Shown here: positions 1 through 8,731 of the stretch, in pieces
Layout: every line of letters starts with the position of its first letter
Numbering within the stretch: position 1 is the first letter of the stretch
NCBI RefSeq assembly: GCF_030230605.1
Contig: NZ_JASPDO010000008.1
Coordinates: 20,683-84,682, forward strand
Reading direction: 5' to 3'
From: Brevibacterium sp. UMB1308A
GTDB lineage: Bacteria > Actinomycetota > Actinomycetes > Actinomycetales > Brevibacteriaceae
DNA length: 64,000 nt
The notes under the pieces: model-generated
Database searches by the model: none
Told to the model about the DNA's origin: nothing
What the model saw: only the letters and a program-made list of their open reading frames with translations
Position numbers and translations under genes: made by a program

Positions 1-1
1 T

Positions 2-1207
2 TCGCTTCCTGATTTGGTATGCACGTCCCAAGGGTGGCGTCCAGACCAGCCGCTTTTTGTTGATGCTCAAGCTAAGGGCGTGCCGGTTATTGGGGAAGTG
101 GAACTGGCGTGGCGCGTACGTGGAACGAACGCCGCACCGTGGTTGGTAGTCACCGGAACGAACGGAAAAACCACGGCCACCTCAATGCTCGCGTCGATGT
201 TTCAGGCCGCGGGCGTGAACGCTGTCGCGTGTGGCAATATCGGTTCGCCGCTCCTCGAAGCCGTTCTGGACCCGGCCGCTGAAATACTTGCGATCGAACT
301 GGCAAGTTTCCAACTGCACTGGCAGTTCTCGATGTGCGCGCACTCTGCTGTCGTGCTCAACCTGGCTCCCGACCACGTGGACTGGCACGGTTCCTATGAG
401 AACTACGTCGCCGATAAGGCGCGGGTGTACTCGAATGTGATGAAGGCCTGTGTGTACAACCGCGAAGACGTTGCTACGCGTAAGTTGGTTGAGGACGCCG
501 AGGTGGTCGCTGGCGCACGTGCGGTCGGTTTTGGTTTGGGTGTTCCAGGGCCAGGTGAGTTTGGCCTGGTAGAAGACGTTTTGGTGGACCGTGCCTTTGC
601 ACCTAATCGTTATTCGAGCGCGTTGGAACTCGCCAGCCTGGATGATGTTGCGAAAGCAGCTGGAACCACGTCTGCTCCAGACCACTACGTCATGAACGCG
701 CTCGCTGCGGCCGCGCTTGCCCGCAGTATCGATCTCCCGCCGATTGCGGTGCGTGATGGCCTGCGGTCCTTCGCTCCGGGTGACCACCGTATGCGGGTTG
801 TGCGCACGCTTGACGACATCACGTGGGTGAATGATTCAAAAGCCACGAACCCGCACGCTGCTTCTGCCGCACTGGGATCCTTTGACCCAATTGTGTGGAT
901 CGCTGGTGGTCTGCCGAAGGGCGCGGACTACCACGACATCGTTGAAGGTTTTAAAGACCGTCTCCGGTCAGTAGTCGTCATCGGTGAAGACGATTCGGCG
1001 CTGAGCAGTGCTTTGGAAGCGTCACACGTTGACACGATCCGCATTGAACCAGGTCCGCACGTTATGCAACGTGCTGTGAACGCCGCCCGCGAGCTGGCTC
1101 AGCCAGGTGACACCGTTCTGTTGAGCCCAGCGGCTGCCAGCATGGACCAGTTCACCAACTACATTGAGCGCGGGGACGCTTTTGAGCAGGCAGTAAGCGA
1201 GCTGTAA
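2..1207 (+). CDS. murD: UDP-N-acetylmuramoylalanine--D-glutamate ligase, 5' end outside window
   Basis: Adds D-glutamate to UDP-MurNAc-L-Ala in cytoplasmic peptidoglycan precursor synthesis. The frame is open to the first base of the window, so the N-terminal part (Rossmann-like domain) is cut off by the window edge; 401 residues are visible. Seen: the ATP-binding motif GTNGKTT about 50 residues into the visible part, ELASFQL, LNLAPDHVDWHGSYENY, NDSKATNPHA (central and C-terminal Mur ligase motifs) and the C-terminal SPAAASMDQFTNYIERG. It is followed after 2 nt by ftsW, so it is part of the dcw operon. The TTG at 14 is inside the protein and is not a start. Confidence 0.96.
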   Translation, partial: SLPDLVCTSQGWRPDQPLFVDAQAKGVPVIGEVELAWRVRGTNAAPWLVVTGTNGKTTATSMLASMFQAAGVNAVACGNIGSPLLEAVLDPAAEILAIELASFQLHWQFSMCAHSAVVLNLAPDHVDWHGSYENYVADKARVYSNVMKACVYNREDVATRKLVEDAEVVAGARAVGFGLGVPGPGEFGLVEDVLVDRAFAPNRYSSALELASLDDVAKAAGTTSAPDHYVMNALAAAALARSIDLPPIAVRDGLRSFAPGDHRMRVVRTLDDITWVNDSKATNPHAASAALGSFDPIVWIAGGLPKGADYHDIVEGFKDRLRSVVVIGEDDSALSSALEASHVDTIRIEPGPHVMQRAVNAARELAQPGDTVLLSPAAASMDQFTNYIERGDAFEQAVSEL

Positions 1208-1209
1208 AC

Positions 1210-2466
1210 GTGGCAAGCCAGGCAGTCGAGAACACGTCACGTGTGCGACGTTGGGCGCAGCAGTGGAAAGAACTGTTGGACGCTCCGGTCGCCACTTACC
1301 ACATTGTGTTGTGGAGTGTCGTGATTCTGACGTCGTTTGGTCTCATCATGGTGCTCTCTGCCTCGTCCATCACGTCATATGCGGGTGGTGAAGGCAGTCC
1401 CTTTACTGTTTTTATGAGGCAGGCTCTCTTCGCAGTGGTTGGACTGATCGTCATGTTCATCGTTGCGCGCTTCAAAGTTGAGACGTGGAAGAAACTGGCT
1501 CCTGTGCTTCTTATTGGAGGCCTTGCCTTGCAGGTACTGCCACTGACCCCTCTTGGCGTGGAGGTCAACGGGAACCGGTCGTGGTTTTCTGTAGGTGGTG
1601 GATTCCGCGTTCAGCCAGCAGAGTTCGTTAAAATTGCTCTGTCGTTGTACATCGGCCGTTTTATGGCGTCGAAAATCAAAGAGCTTTCATCTTTCACCGT
1701 CGTCATCCCCGTCCTCGCCGCCACCAGCCTGTCTATCGGGCTTGTGATCGCTGGGCACGACCTCGGGACCGGACTTGTCCTTATCGCTGTTGCCCTTGGT
1801 GCGCTCTTTGTGGGTGGGTTGCCGTGGAAGTGGCTTTTGACGCTCGCGGGTGCTGCAGCTGGTGGCGTGGCGGTGCTCGTTTTGACGAACGCCAACCGTT
1901 TGGCCCGTATTCAAGCACTTTTCACGGGGCACTCATCTGATGTCTCAGACCCTCTTGGGCAGCATTGGCAGTCCAACCATGGCCTGTACGCGTTGGCGTC
2001 CGGTGGATGGCTGGGAGTTGGCCTTGGGGGTAGCCGGGAAAAGTGGGCGTGGCTGCCAGAAGCTCACAATGACTTCATCTTCGCGATTATCGGCGAAGAG
2101 TTAGGACTCGTTGGCACTCTTGCAGTGGTTGTCCTGTTTGGGCTTCTGAGCTACGGAGTCGTGCGCGTCATCATGCGTTCCCAAGACCGGTTTGTGCAAA
2201 CAGTTTCTGCGGGGCTTTTGGCGTGGCTGGCTGGCCAAGCGTTTATTAACATCGCGGTTGTGACAGGCCTTTTACCTGTTATTGGTGTTCCGTTGCCGTT
2301 TGTGTCCTACGGTGGTTCATCACTGGTTGCGACACTGTTGGGTGCGGGTGTTTTGTTGTCTTTTGCACGGTCTGAGCCTGGTGCGTCTGAGGCGCTGGCG
2401 TCGCGTGGTTTTCACGTGCGGAGTGCGTTGCTGGGCCGAATGTCAAGAAAGAGTAAGAATGGTTAA
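1210..2466 (+). CDS. ftsW: FtsW, SEDS-family septal peptidoglycan glycosyltransferase
   Basis: 418-residue polytopic membrane protein of the divisome that polymerises lipid II with its partner class b PBP. Seen: a cytoplasmic N-terminus of about 30 residues, then about ten hydrophobic segments; the SEDS motifs AEFVKIALSLYIGRFM, the long extracytoplasmic loop ending in HNDFIFAIIGEELGLVG, and the family signature GLLPVIGVPLPFVSYGGSS near the C-terminus. GTG start 2 nt after the murD stop. The last codons overlap the murG start. The divisome assignment rather than RodA rests on its place between murD and murG. Confidence 0.95.
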   Translation: MASQAVENTSRVRRWAQQWKELLDAPVATYHIVLWSVVILTSFGLIMVLSASSITSYAGGEGSPFTVFMRQALFAVVGLIVMFIVARFKVETWKKLAPVLLIGGLALQVLPLTPLGVEVNGNRSWFSVGGGFRVQPAEFVKIALSLYIGRFMASKIKELSSFTVVIPVLAATSLSIGLVIAGHDLGTGLVLIAVALGALFVGGLPWKWLLTLAGAAAGGVAVLVLTNANRLARIQALFTGHSSDVSDPLGQHWQSNHGLYALASGGWLGVGLGGSREKWAWLPEAHNDFIFAIIGEELGLVGTLAVVVLFGLLSYGVVRVIMRSQDRFVQTVSAGLLAWLAGQAFINIAVVTGLLPVIGVPLPFVSYGGSSLVATLLGAGVLLSFARSEPGASEALASRGFHVRSALLGRMSRKSKNG

Positions 2467-3613
2467 CGTTCTTTTTGCTGGGGGTGGGACAACGGGGCAC
2501 GTGGCTCCAATGCTCGCCATTGTGCGCGACTTTAAGTTCCAAGATCCGGACGGTCAGGTGACGATCCTGGGAACCGAAGAAGGGCTGGAGAGCCGGCTGG
2601 TTCCGCAGGCTGGTTATGAGCTCAACACGATCGAAAAGGTGCCCTTTCCCCGTTCGATCAACGCTTCGACAGTGAAGTTTCCGGGGCGTTTGTTACGTAC
2701 AGTTTCACGCACCAAGGACCTGATCAAGAAAAACAACGTTGACGTTGTTGTGGGTGTTGGTGGGTACGTGTCCACACCCGCGTACTTGGCGGCTAAATCC
2801 CTGCGGGTGCCCATTGTGATCCACGAGGGCAATGCGGTTCCCGGGCTTGCGAACAAACTGGGGGCGCGTTTCACCAAGCACGTCGGTTACACATTCGCGT
2901 CCACCCCGTTGAAGGGGAAGCATGTGGGGATGCCCATGCGTCGCGAAATTGCCCAGATCAACCGCAAAGATCCGCTGACCCGGTACCAAGCGATGCAGAA
3001 GCTTGGCTTGGACGCGTCACTGGCGACCGTGATTGTCACGGGTGGTTCCAGCGGAGCCCAGGCCATTAATGACGCTTTCTGTGACGCGGTAGATGAAATC
3101 CAGCGCACAGGTGTGCAGGTGCTTCACATCACGGGTGTAGGGAAGGCTGACAAGATCCGAGAGGCCACGGCTGATCTGCGCAACTACCACGTGACCGAAT
3201 ACGTTGACGGCATGGAAACGGTGTATTCGGCTGCAGACCTGTTGATTTGTCGCGCCGGCGCAGGGACCGTCGCCGAGGTGACCGTCGCCCAGGTGCCCGC
3301 CCTGTATGTTCCGCTGGCGATCGGCAACGGCGAGCAAGTGAAGAATGCGCACGACCCGGTTACCGCGGGAGGTGCCCTCATGGTGGACAATGCCGCGTTT
3401 AGTGCAACGACGATTAAAAACACAGTCATTCCATTGGCTAAAGATCCACACCGTTTGCGCAACATGACCAAACGTTTGAAGGAGCTTAAGTTCCCGGCAA
3501 CTGCGGACCGCGACATGACGCGCATGATTTTTGAGGCGGCGAACGTCCCATATCCAGGCCGGGCGTACCCGTATGAACTGATGACCCGTGACGAACGAGA
3601 GGACCTGACGTGA
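2459..3613 (+). CDS. murG: MurG, lipid II-forming GlcNAc transferase
   Basis: Transfers GlcNAc from UDP-GlcNAc to lipid I at the inner face of the membrane, giving lipid II. 384 residues from the ATG at 2459, which overlaps the ftsW stop by 8 nt and follows the purine-rich AAGAAAGAGTAAG; a longer upstream reading of the frame has no family match. Seen: GGGTTGHVAPML at the N-terminus (glycine-rich loop), VGVGGYVSTPAYLAA, HEGNAVPGLANKLGAR, the GT-B donor-site sequence GGSSGAQAIND, and RAGAGTVAEVTVAQVPALYVPL. Length is normal for the family. Translationally coupled to both neighbours. Confidence 0.96.
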   Translation: MVNVLFAGGGTTGHVAPMLAIVRDFKFQDPDGQVTILGTEEGLESRLVPQAGYELNTIEKVPFPRSINASTVKFPGRLLRTVSRTKDLIKKNNVDVVVGVGGYVSTPAYLAAKSLRVPIVIHEGNAVPGLANKLGARFTKHVGYTFASTPLKGKHVGMPMRREIAQINRKDPLTRYQAMQKLGLDASLATVIVTGGSSGAQAINDAFCDAVDEIQRTGVQVLHITGVGKADKIREATADLRNYHVTEYVDGMETVYSAADLLICRAGAGTVAEVTVAQVPALYVPLAIGNGEQVKNAHDPVTAGGALMVDNAAFSATTIKNTVIPLAKDPHRLRNMTKRLKELKFPATADRDMTRMIFEAANVPYPGRAYPYELMTRDEREDLT

Positions 3614-4968
3614 GCACGTACCACTTTATTGGGATCGGGGGAGCCGGCATGTCCGGTATTGCCCGTATCATGCTCAGCCGGGGTTACACCGTGACTGGTT
3701 CTGATGCAAAAGAGTCTTCGGTAGTTGAAGCTCTGCGCGCTCACGGCGCTCACGTGTTCATTGGGCACGACGGCTCACACGTCGAAGGGGCGGACACGGT
3801 GGTTGTGTCTTCTGCTATTCGACCCACGAACCCTGAGATCGTCCGTGCTGAAGAACTGGGCATTCCAGTCATTCACCGCTCAGATGCTCTTGCCACCCTC
3901 ATGGAGGGAAAGCGGACCATCGCGATCGCTGGGACACACGGAAAAACTACTACCACCTCGATGACCACTGTGGCTTTGCAAGCGGCCGGAAAGGACCCGT
4001 CCTTTGCTATTGGTGGTCAGCTTTCAAAGACTGGGACTAACGCGCACGCTGGATCAGGTGACGTGTTTATCGCTGAGGCTGATGAGTCTGACGGCTCGTT
4101 TTTGAAGTACCGTCCCGAAGTCGGAGTCATTACGAACGCAGAAGCCGACCACCTAGACCACTATGGGAGTTGGGAACGAGTGCGAGAAGCGTTCGTCGAG
4201 TTTAGTTCCCATGTCGGCAACGTGGGCGGGACGCTCATCGTGTGTGCAGATGACGAGGGCGCAGCATCGATTGGGCGTGAGGCTCGCGAGCAGGGAACCA
4301 ACGTGATCCTTTATGGCGAGAGTGACATTGCTGACGCGCGTGTGAATGCGTCCACCCACGGACAAGGGGTCAGTGTCTCGATCGCTTTTGAAGGTCAGGA
4401 GTACGCTTTCGACATCGCGCTTCCGGGAACGTACAACGCATTAAACGCGACAGCAGCGTTTTTAAGTGCACACGCGGTAGGTGGGGACCCTCAAGGAATT
4501 ATTCAAGGCCTGGAGAGTTTCACCGGGACCCGTCGCCGTTTTGAACTTCGTGGAACAGAAAAGGGAGTGCGCGTATATGACGACTACGCCCACCACCCCA
4601 CAGAAGTGACGGCTTTGCTGACGGCAGCGAACAAAGTGGTCGACCCATCGAATAAAGTGCACGTTATTTTTCAACCGCACTTGTTTAGCCGCACCAAGAA
4701 CTTCTACCGGGAGTTCGCGCGCGCGTTGAGCCTGGCAGATGACGTTATTGTTTTGGATGTTTTTCCTGCGCGCGAAGACCCGATTCCTGGCGTGACCGGC
4801 GAACTGATTGCACGTGAAGTTACGAGCGACGTCACGTATGTTCCCGCATTCTCTGACGCAGTCCCCACAGTTATTGAGCGGGTGAAACCCGGCGATATCG
4901 TACTCACGGTGGGCGCTGGTGATGTCACGATTCTGGGGCCCGAGTTGCTGGGAGCGCTCGCACAGTGA
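3610..4968 (+). CDS. murC: UDP-N-acetylmuramate--L-alanine ligase
   Basis: First Mur ligase of the stem peptide: attaches L-Ala to UDP-MurNAc with ATP. 452 residues. Seen: N-terminal GIGGAGMSGIARIML (UDP-binding Rossmann domain), ATP loop GTHGKTTTTSM, EADESDGSF, the DDYAHHPTEV motif of MurC, and FQPHLFSRT in the C-terminal domain. The GTG start overlaps the murG stop (GTGA), and its own stop overlaps the ftsQ start in the same way, so murG-murC-ftsQ are translationally coupled. The order murD-ftsW-murG-murC-ftsQ-ftsZ is the standard actinobacterial dcw order, without ddl or ftsA. Confidence 0.96.
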   Translation: MSTYHFIGIGGAGMSGIARIMLSRGYTVTGSDAKESSVVEALRAHGAHVFIGHDGSHVEGADTVVVSSAIRPTNPEIVRAEELGIPVIHRSDALATLMEGKRTIAIAGTHGKTTTTSMTTVALQAAGKDPSFAIGGQLSKTGTNAHAGSGDVFIAEADESDGSFLKYRPEVGVITNAEADHLDHYGSWERVREAFVEFSSHVGNVGGTLIVCADDEGAASIGREAREQGTNVILYGESDIADARVNASTHGQGVSVSIAFEGQEYAFDIALPGTYNALNATAAFLSAHAVGGDPQGIIQGLESFTGTRRRFELRGTEKGVRVYDDYAHHPTEVTALLTAANKVVDPSNKVHVIFQPHLFSRTKNFYREFARALSLADDVIVLDVFPAREDPIPGVTGELIAREVTSDVTYVPAFSDAVPTVIERVKPGDIVLTVGAGDVTILGPELLGALAQ

Positions 4969-5654
4969 CCACCATCCCGGTGATTGGGAAGAAGCGCGGG
5001 ATCCACACTGCCGTAAAAGTGGGTATCGGAGTAGTTGCAGGACTCGTGCTCATTGTCTGCCTCATGTTCTTCACACCCATCATGGGTCTCAAAGACGTGA
5101 GTGTCGAAACCGGTGATTTGACCCCAGGAGATGAGGTGCGCGCTTTTGTGCTCGAACAAGAAACAGGGCGGCCACTTCCCAGAATTTCGATGACGGGACT
5201 TTCGCGCGATATCCGGGAGAAATTCACCAAGTCTGAATATGTCAGTGTGAGGTGGTCCGGTATCAACACTTTGCACGTCACGGTCACGGATAAAGAACCC
5301 GTCGCTGCGTACAAAACCAGCAAAGGTTGGGTGAGGTACTCATCGCATGGCGAAGAGATCGATGTGGTCCAAGATGACCCCGATCTGGTCAACATTCGCG
5401 GTGGAAGCCCAGGTGCAATTGAACAGGCCCTTATCGTGGTCCAACATGTGCCGGACCTTTCGCGTGTCGAATCCGTCGAAGCGCAAAAGGAAGATGACAT
5501 CACTGTGGTGGTGTCGCACGAAGAGTCGACTCGCCAAATCCGAGTGGGGGACTCCAGCAATATCGAAAAGAAGTTTGACGTTGCCTTTAAACTCCTCGAA
5601 CACTCGAAAGAGTACGTCGACGTTTCTACCCCAGATACTCCCGTTGCGCGCTAA
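4965..5654 (+). CDS. ftsQ: FtsQ, bitopic divisome protein
   Basis: 229-residue single-pass membrane protein that links early and late divisome components (FtsQ-FtsL-FtsB subcomplex). Seen: short basic cytoplasmic tail with KKRG, a transmembrane helix at about residues 17-39 (VGIGVVAGLVLIVCLMFF), then a POTRA-like domain starting MGLKDVSVETG and running to VTDKEPVAAYK at about residue 110, followed by an FtsQ-type beta domain. Sequence is weakly conserved, as usual for FtsQ, so the call leans on topology plus position between murC and ftsZ. GTG start overlapping the murC stop. The C-terminus is rich in Lys, Glu and Asp. Confidence 0.9.
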   Translation: MTTIPVIGKKRGIHTAVKVGIGVVAGLVLIVCLMFFTPIMGLKDVSVETGDLTPGDEVRAFVLEQETGRPLPRISMTGLSRDIREKFTKSEYVSVRWSGINTLHVTVTDKEPVAAYKTSKGWVRYSSHGEEIDVVQDDPDLVNIRGGSPGAIEQALIVVQHVPDLSRVESVEAQKEDDITVVVSHEESTRQIRVGDSSNIEKKFDVAFKLLEHSKEYVDVSTPDTPVAR

Positions 5655-5775
5655 AGTTGAATCCAGATCCACACGGCTTGAACGACACACCGGGGCGGTA
5701 GTTGCGCGAGCCCGTGAGTGGCAATAGCGTCAAGACAAAGACACCTGTCCCTTAAGCGTCGAAAGAGGAACCGAC

Positions 5776-6927
5776 TTGGCTGAATACCCTCAATCCGGAG
5801 CAGACATCAAGGTCGCCGGAACCGGTGGCGGTGGTGTTAACGCTGTACAGCGCATGATCGACGTGGGCCTCCGCGGTGTCGAATTCATCGCGATCAACAC
5901 TGACGCCCAAGCGCTCGTGCTGTCAGAAGCTGACACCAAACTCGAAATTGGTCGCGAACTTACTCGCGGCCTCGGAGCCGGCGCCGACCCTGAGATCGGG
6001 CGCAAAGCAGCTGAAGACTCCGAAGAAGCAATCCAGGAAGCACTCGAAGGCGCCGACATGGTGTTCGTCACCGCCGGTGAAGGTGGAGGAACAGGAACCG
6101 GTGCGGCTCCAGTTGTTGCTCGTATCGCACGTTCGCTGGGTGCGTTGACGATCGGTGTTGTTACTCGCCCCTTCACGTTTGAAGGACGTCGCCGTTCAGC
6201 GCAGGCAGAAGCCGGAATCGAAGCGCTTCGAAAAGAAGTCGACACGCTGATCGTCATTCCGAACGACCGCCTTCTCACGATTTCTGACCGCAACGTTTCA
6301 GTCGTCGAAGCGTTCAAATCGGCTGACGAAGTTCTGCGCTCCGGTGTTCAGGGCATCACCGACCTGATCTCCACCCCAGGCATGATCAACCTGGACTTCG
6401 CAGACGTGAAGTCAGTCATGCAAGACGCAGGAACCGCCCTGATGGGAATCGGTTCAGCAGTTGGTGAAGACCGTGCCGTCAAGGCAGCCGAAGCGGCCAT
6501 TGCTTCACCGCTTCTGGAAGCCAGCATCGAAGGTGCGCACGGAGTCCTCCTTTCCATCCAGGGTGGCACCGACCTCGGCCTGTTCGAAGTCAACGAAGCT
6601 GCCCGCCTAGTGCAGGAAGCTGCCCACCCGGAAGCCAACATTATTTTCGGTACGGTTATCGACTCCAACCTGGGCGACGAATGCCGCATCACCGTGATCG
6701 CTGCAGGCTTCGACGTCCCAGTGAGCGAAACTCAGGCGGCAGCCCCGGCGGTTGCGTCGCAGGAGGCGACTCCTGCTTCGGAGGCCCCTGCTGAGGAAGC
6801 GGAAGAGCGCCCAGCTCCCGCTCAGCCAGAGGCCCCTGCCGAGGCGCCTCCAGTTCTGGAGTCCCTTCCGGAAGAACGCACCAAGAGCTTCGATAACAAC
6901 ATCGAGATTCCCGACTTCCTGAAGTAA
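5776..6927 (+). CDS. ftsZ: FtsZ, tubulin-like division GTPase
   Basis: Forms the cytokinetic ring. 383 residues from a TTG at 5776 preceded by the SD-like GAAAGAGGAA; no ATG or GTG alternative fits the conserved N-terminus. Seen: GTP-binding tubulin signature [27 protein letters not shown], the T7 synergy loop [28 protein letters not shown], then a 60-residue Ala/Pro/Glu-rich linker and the C-terminal conserved peptide EIPDFLK that docks SepF and other partners. Odd detail: the first glycine motif reads [14 protein letters not shown], whereas the form I recall for other actinobacteria is VG(V/I)[12 protein letters not shown] 121-nt gap separates it from ftsQ, enough for its own promoter, though I see no convincing one. 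Confidence 0.97.
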   Translation: MAEYPQSGADIKVAGTGGGGVNAVQRMIDVGLRGVEFIAINTDAQALVLSEADTKLEIGRELTRGLGAGADPEIGRKAAEDSEEAIQEALEGADMVFVTAGEGGGTGTGAAPVVARIARSLGALTIGVVTRPFTFEGRRRSAQAEAGIEALRKEVDTLIVIPNDRLLTISDRNVSVVEAFKSADEVLRSGVQGITDLISTPGMINLDFADVKSVMQDAGTALMGIGSAVGEDRAVKAAEAAIASPLLEASIEGAHGVLLSIQGGTDLGLFEVNEAARLVQEAAHPEANIIFGTVIDSNLGDECRITVIAAGFDVPVSETQAAAPAVASQEATPASEAPAEEAEERPAPAQPEAPAEAPPVLESLPEERTKSFDNNIEIPDFLK

Positions 6928-6929
6928 TC

Positions 6930-7715
6930 GTGCTCTACAGCCGTTTCGTCCTCCCCAGTAGTCAGGCGCGCGCACATGTCGCCGTCACCGACCGCTGGGG
7001 AGGTTTCAGTTCAACCCCTTTTAGTAGCCTGAACCTGGCATTGCATGTGGGGGATGACGAAACCGTGGTGGCAGCCAACCGAGGAATCGTGGCGAACACG
7101 CTGGGGCTCAACCCGGAGGCATTGCGGTTTGTGGACCAAGTTCACGGAAACCGCGTCATTGCGTGGGATGAAGATGGCGCATATGACCCGCTGACGGGGG
7201 AGCGCACGGATTCGGTGGCCGCGGATGCACACGTGACAAGAACCCCTGGGTTGGGATTGGTCGTCATGGTCGCTGATTGCGTTCCAGTGATGTTCGCTGA
7301 TCCCGAGGCGGGAGTTATTGGGGCTGCGCACGCGGGGCGGGCTGGAATGGTCGACGGAGTCGTGTCCGCGACTGTGGCCGCGATGCGTGAGTTGGGTGCG
7401 TCCCAGATCCAGGTGGCTATTGGGCCGTCGATTTGCCCACGTTGTTATGAAGTACCGGCTGCGATGCGTGATCAAGTTGCGAGCGTTGAGCCGGTGACGG
7501 CCTCCGTATCACGAGACGGCACTCCGGCGATCGATGTGGCCGCGGGAGTCGCGGAACAAGCGACCCGAGAAGGTTGTGAAGTTGTCGACTTCTCCAGTAC
7601 ATGCACACGAGAGTCCTCCGACCTGTTTTCATACAGAAAAGATGCCGTGACTGGGCGGTTCGGGGCACTTGTGTGGTTAGAAGAAATAGCGACACACCCA
7701 CTCAAAGACGCGTAA
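6930..7715 (+). CDS. pgeF: PgeF/YfiH family protein (multicopper-polyphenol-oxidase fold; peptidoglycan editing / purine nucleoside enzyme)
   Basis: Cytoplasmic 261-residue member of the DUF152/YfiH family. In other bacteria members are linked to correcting peptidoglycan precursors or to purine nucleoside phosphorolysis. Seen: zinc-site residues in QVHGNRV (His), VMVADCVPVMF (Cys) and IGAAHAGRAGMVDG (His), plus GPSICPRCYEV and the C-terminal FSYRKDAVTGRFGALVWL. The GTG start lies 2 nt after the ftsZ stop, so it is co-transcribed with ftsZ. In most relatives a YggS-type PLP protein gene lies between this gene and sepF; here sepF follows directly. Confidence 0.92.
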   Translation: MLYSRFVLPSSQARAHVAVTDRWGGFSSTPFSSLNLALHVGDDETVVAANRGIVANTLGLNPEALRFVDQVHGNRVIAWDEDGAYDPLTGERTDSVAADAHVTRTPGLGLVVMVADCVPVMFADPEAGVIGAAHAGRAGMVDGVVSATVAAMRELGASQIQVAIGPSICPRCYEVPAAMRDQVASVEPVTASVSRDGTPAIDVAAGVAEQATREGCEVVDFSSTCTRESSDLFSYRKDAVTGRFGALVWLEEIATHPLKDA

Positions 7716-7773
7716 CTACGCATGAGCTCCGGTACCTTCAAAAGGTGAGGGAACTTAACCACGAGGAGGGCCA

Positions 7774-8262
7774 ATGTCCACCCTGAAGAAAATCAGCAAC
7801 TACTTTGGCTTCGGTGAAGAAGAAGCTTACGACACTGAACCACGTCACGAACGCAACTCTCAGTACGAAGCAAGCGAGTACGAAGCTCCTGTGTACGAAG
7901 AGGAAGAGCAGGAAGAGCCGGCTGACGTGACGCCCATCCGTTCTTCTGTCCGCCCAGTAGAAACGGCATCACCTGCGAACATGTCTAACATTCACGTGAT
8001 CCACCCACGCAGCTACAACGACGCAAAAGCGATCGGAACGGCTTTCCGCGACGGGATTCCTGTCGTCATGAACTTGACCGCAATGGACGAAGCCAACGCA
8101 AAGCGACTTGTTGACTTCTCCGCAGGTTTGATTTTTGGTTTGCACGGATCGATTTCCAAAGTTACCAACAACGTGTTCTTGCTGACTCCTGCCAATGTTG
8201 AAGTTGGCGAAGAAACTGATTCGGTAGCAAAAACACAGGCGAGCTTTTTTAACCAGAGCTAA
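7774..8262 (+). CDS. sepF: SepF, FtsZ membrane anchor
   Basis: 162-residue peripheral membrane protein that tethers FtsZ in organisms lacking FtsA. Seen: N-terminal amphipathic start [13 protein letters not shown] (membrane-binding helix), an acidic low-complexity linker at about residues 17-55 (runs of Glu with repeated YEA/YE), and the DUF552 core from [14 protein letters not shown] to [13 protein letters not shown] start with a strong SD (CACGAGGAGGGCCA). It stands alone after pgeF and is followed by a rho-independent terminator at 8281-8316. Confidence 0.95.
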   Translation: MSTLKKISNYFGFGEEEAYDTEPRHERNSQYEASEYEAPVYEEEEQEEPADVTPIRSSVRPVETASPANMSNIHVIHPRSYNDAKAIGTAFRDGIPVVMNLTAMDEANAKRLVDFSAGLIFGLHGSISKVTNNVFLLTPANVEVGEETDSVAKTQASFFNQS

Positions 8263-8280
8263 TTCGTGATTGTTCCCTCT

Positions 8281-8316
8281 GACGGGCTACCGTATACGGT
8301 GGTCCGTCAATTTTTT
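8281..8316 (+). terminator. Intrinsic terminator after sepF
   Basis: GACGG (8281-8285) pairs with CCGTC (8304-8308); inside it lies the self-complementary ACCGTATACGGT (8289-8300), giving a stem of about 12 pairs with two G-T wobbles and a TATA loop. It is followed by AATTTTTT. It lies 18 nt after the sepF stop and 14 nt before the yggT start, so it either separates the two genes or attenuates readthrough. Confidence 0.75.
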
Positions 8317-8330
8317 CTGAAAGAGGTCTC

Positions 8331-8630
8331 GTGGCGATAGTCCTACAGATTCTTGCGTGGCTTTTGTCTCTGTACGTGTATGTACTGATCGGGCGCGTCA
8401 TTATCGATCTCATTCAAGTCTTTGCCCGGGACTGGCGCCCAACCGGTGTGGTGCTGGTGCTGTGTGAAACGATCTACACCCTCACTGATCCTCCAGTTCA
8501 GGCGATTCGCAAGGTTATTCCTCCCCTTCGCCTGGGAAATATGGCGATTGACCTGGGCTTTATCCTCTTATTTATTGGGGTTCAGATGCTTTCGAGATTT
8601 CTCTTCGTGCTCTCGACTCAGGTAGGTTAA
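8331..8630 (+). CDS. YggT family membrane protein
   Basis: 99-residue integral membrane protein, usual partner of sepF and divIVA in Gram-positive division clusters; its function is not settled. Seen: two hydrophobic helices (about residues 3-25 and 68-92) flanking the conserved stretch LTDPPVQAIRKVIPPLRLGNMAIDLGFI. GTG start with SD AAAGAGG 7 nt upstream, immediately after the T-tract of the preceding terminator. Confidence 0.88.
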   Translation: MAIVLQILAWLLSLYVYVLIGRVIIDLIQVFARDWRPTGVVLVLCETIYTLTDPPVQAIRKVIPPLRLGNMAIDLGFILLFIGVQMLSRFLFVLSTQVG

Positions 8631-8649
8631 ACTGACTTCATATGATGAC

Positions 8650-8681
8650 TTGACACATTCATGCTGGTGGTGCGGTATTGT
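8650..8681 (+). promoter_or_regulatory. Possible wag31 promoter
   Basis: A perfect -35 hexamer TTGACA (8650-8655) lies 77 nt before the wag31 start. The best -10 match is TATTGT (8676-8681), but a 20-nt spacer is long; GGTATT with 18 nt is the alternative. The call depends mostly on the -35 and on the need for strong wag31 expression. Confidence 0.3.
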
Positions 8682-8731
8682 GGCAGTGATCATCGAAATA
8701 AGTATTTGTACGCACAACCGAAGGTGGCCAC

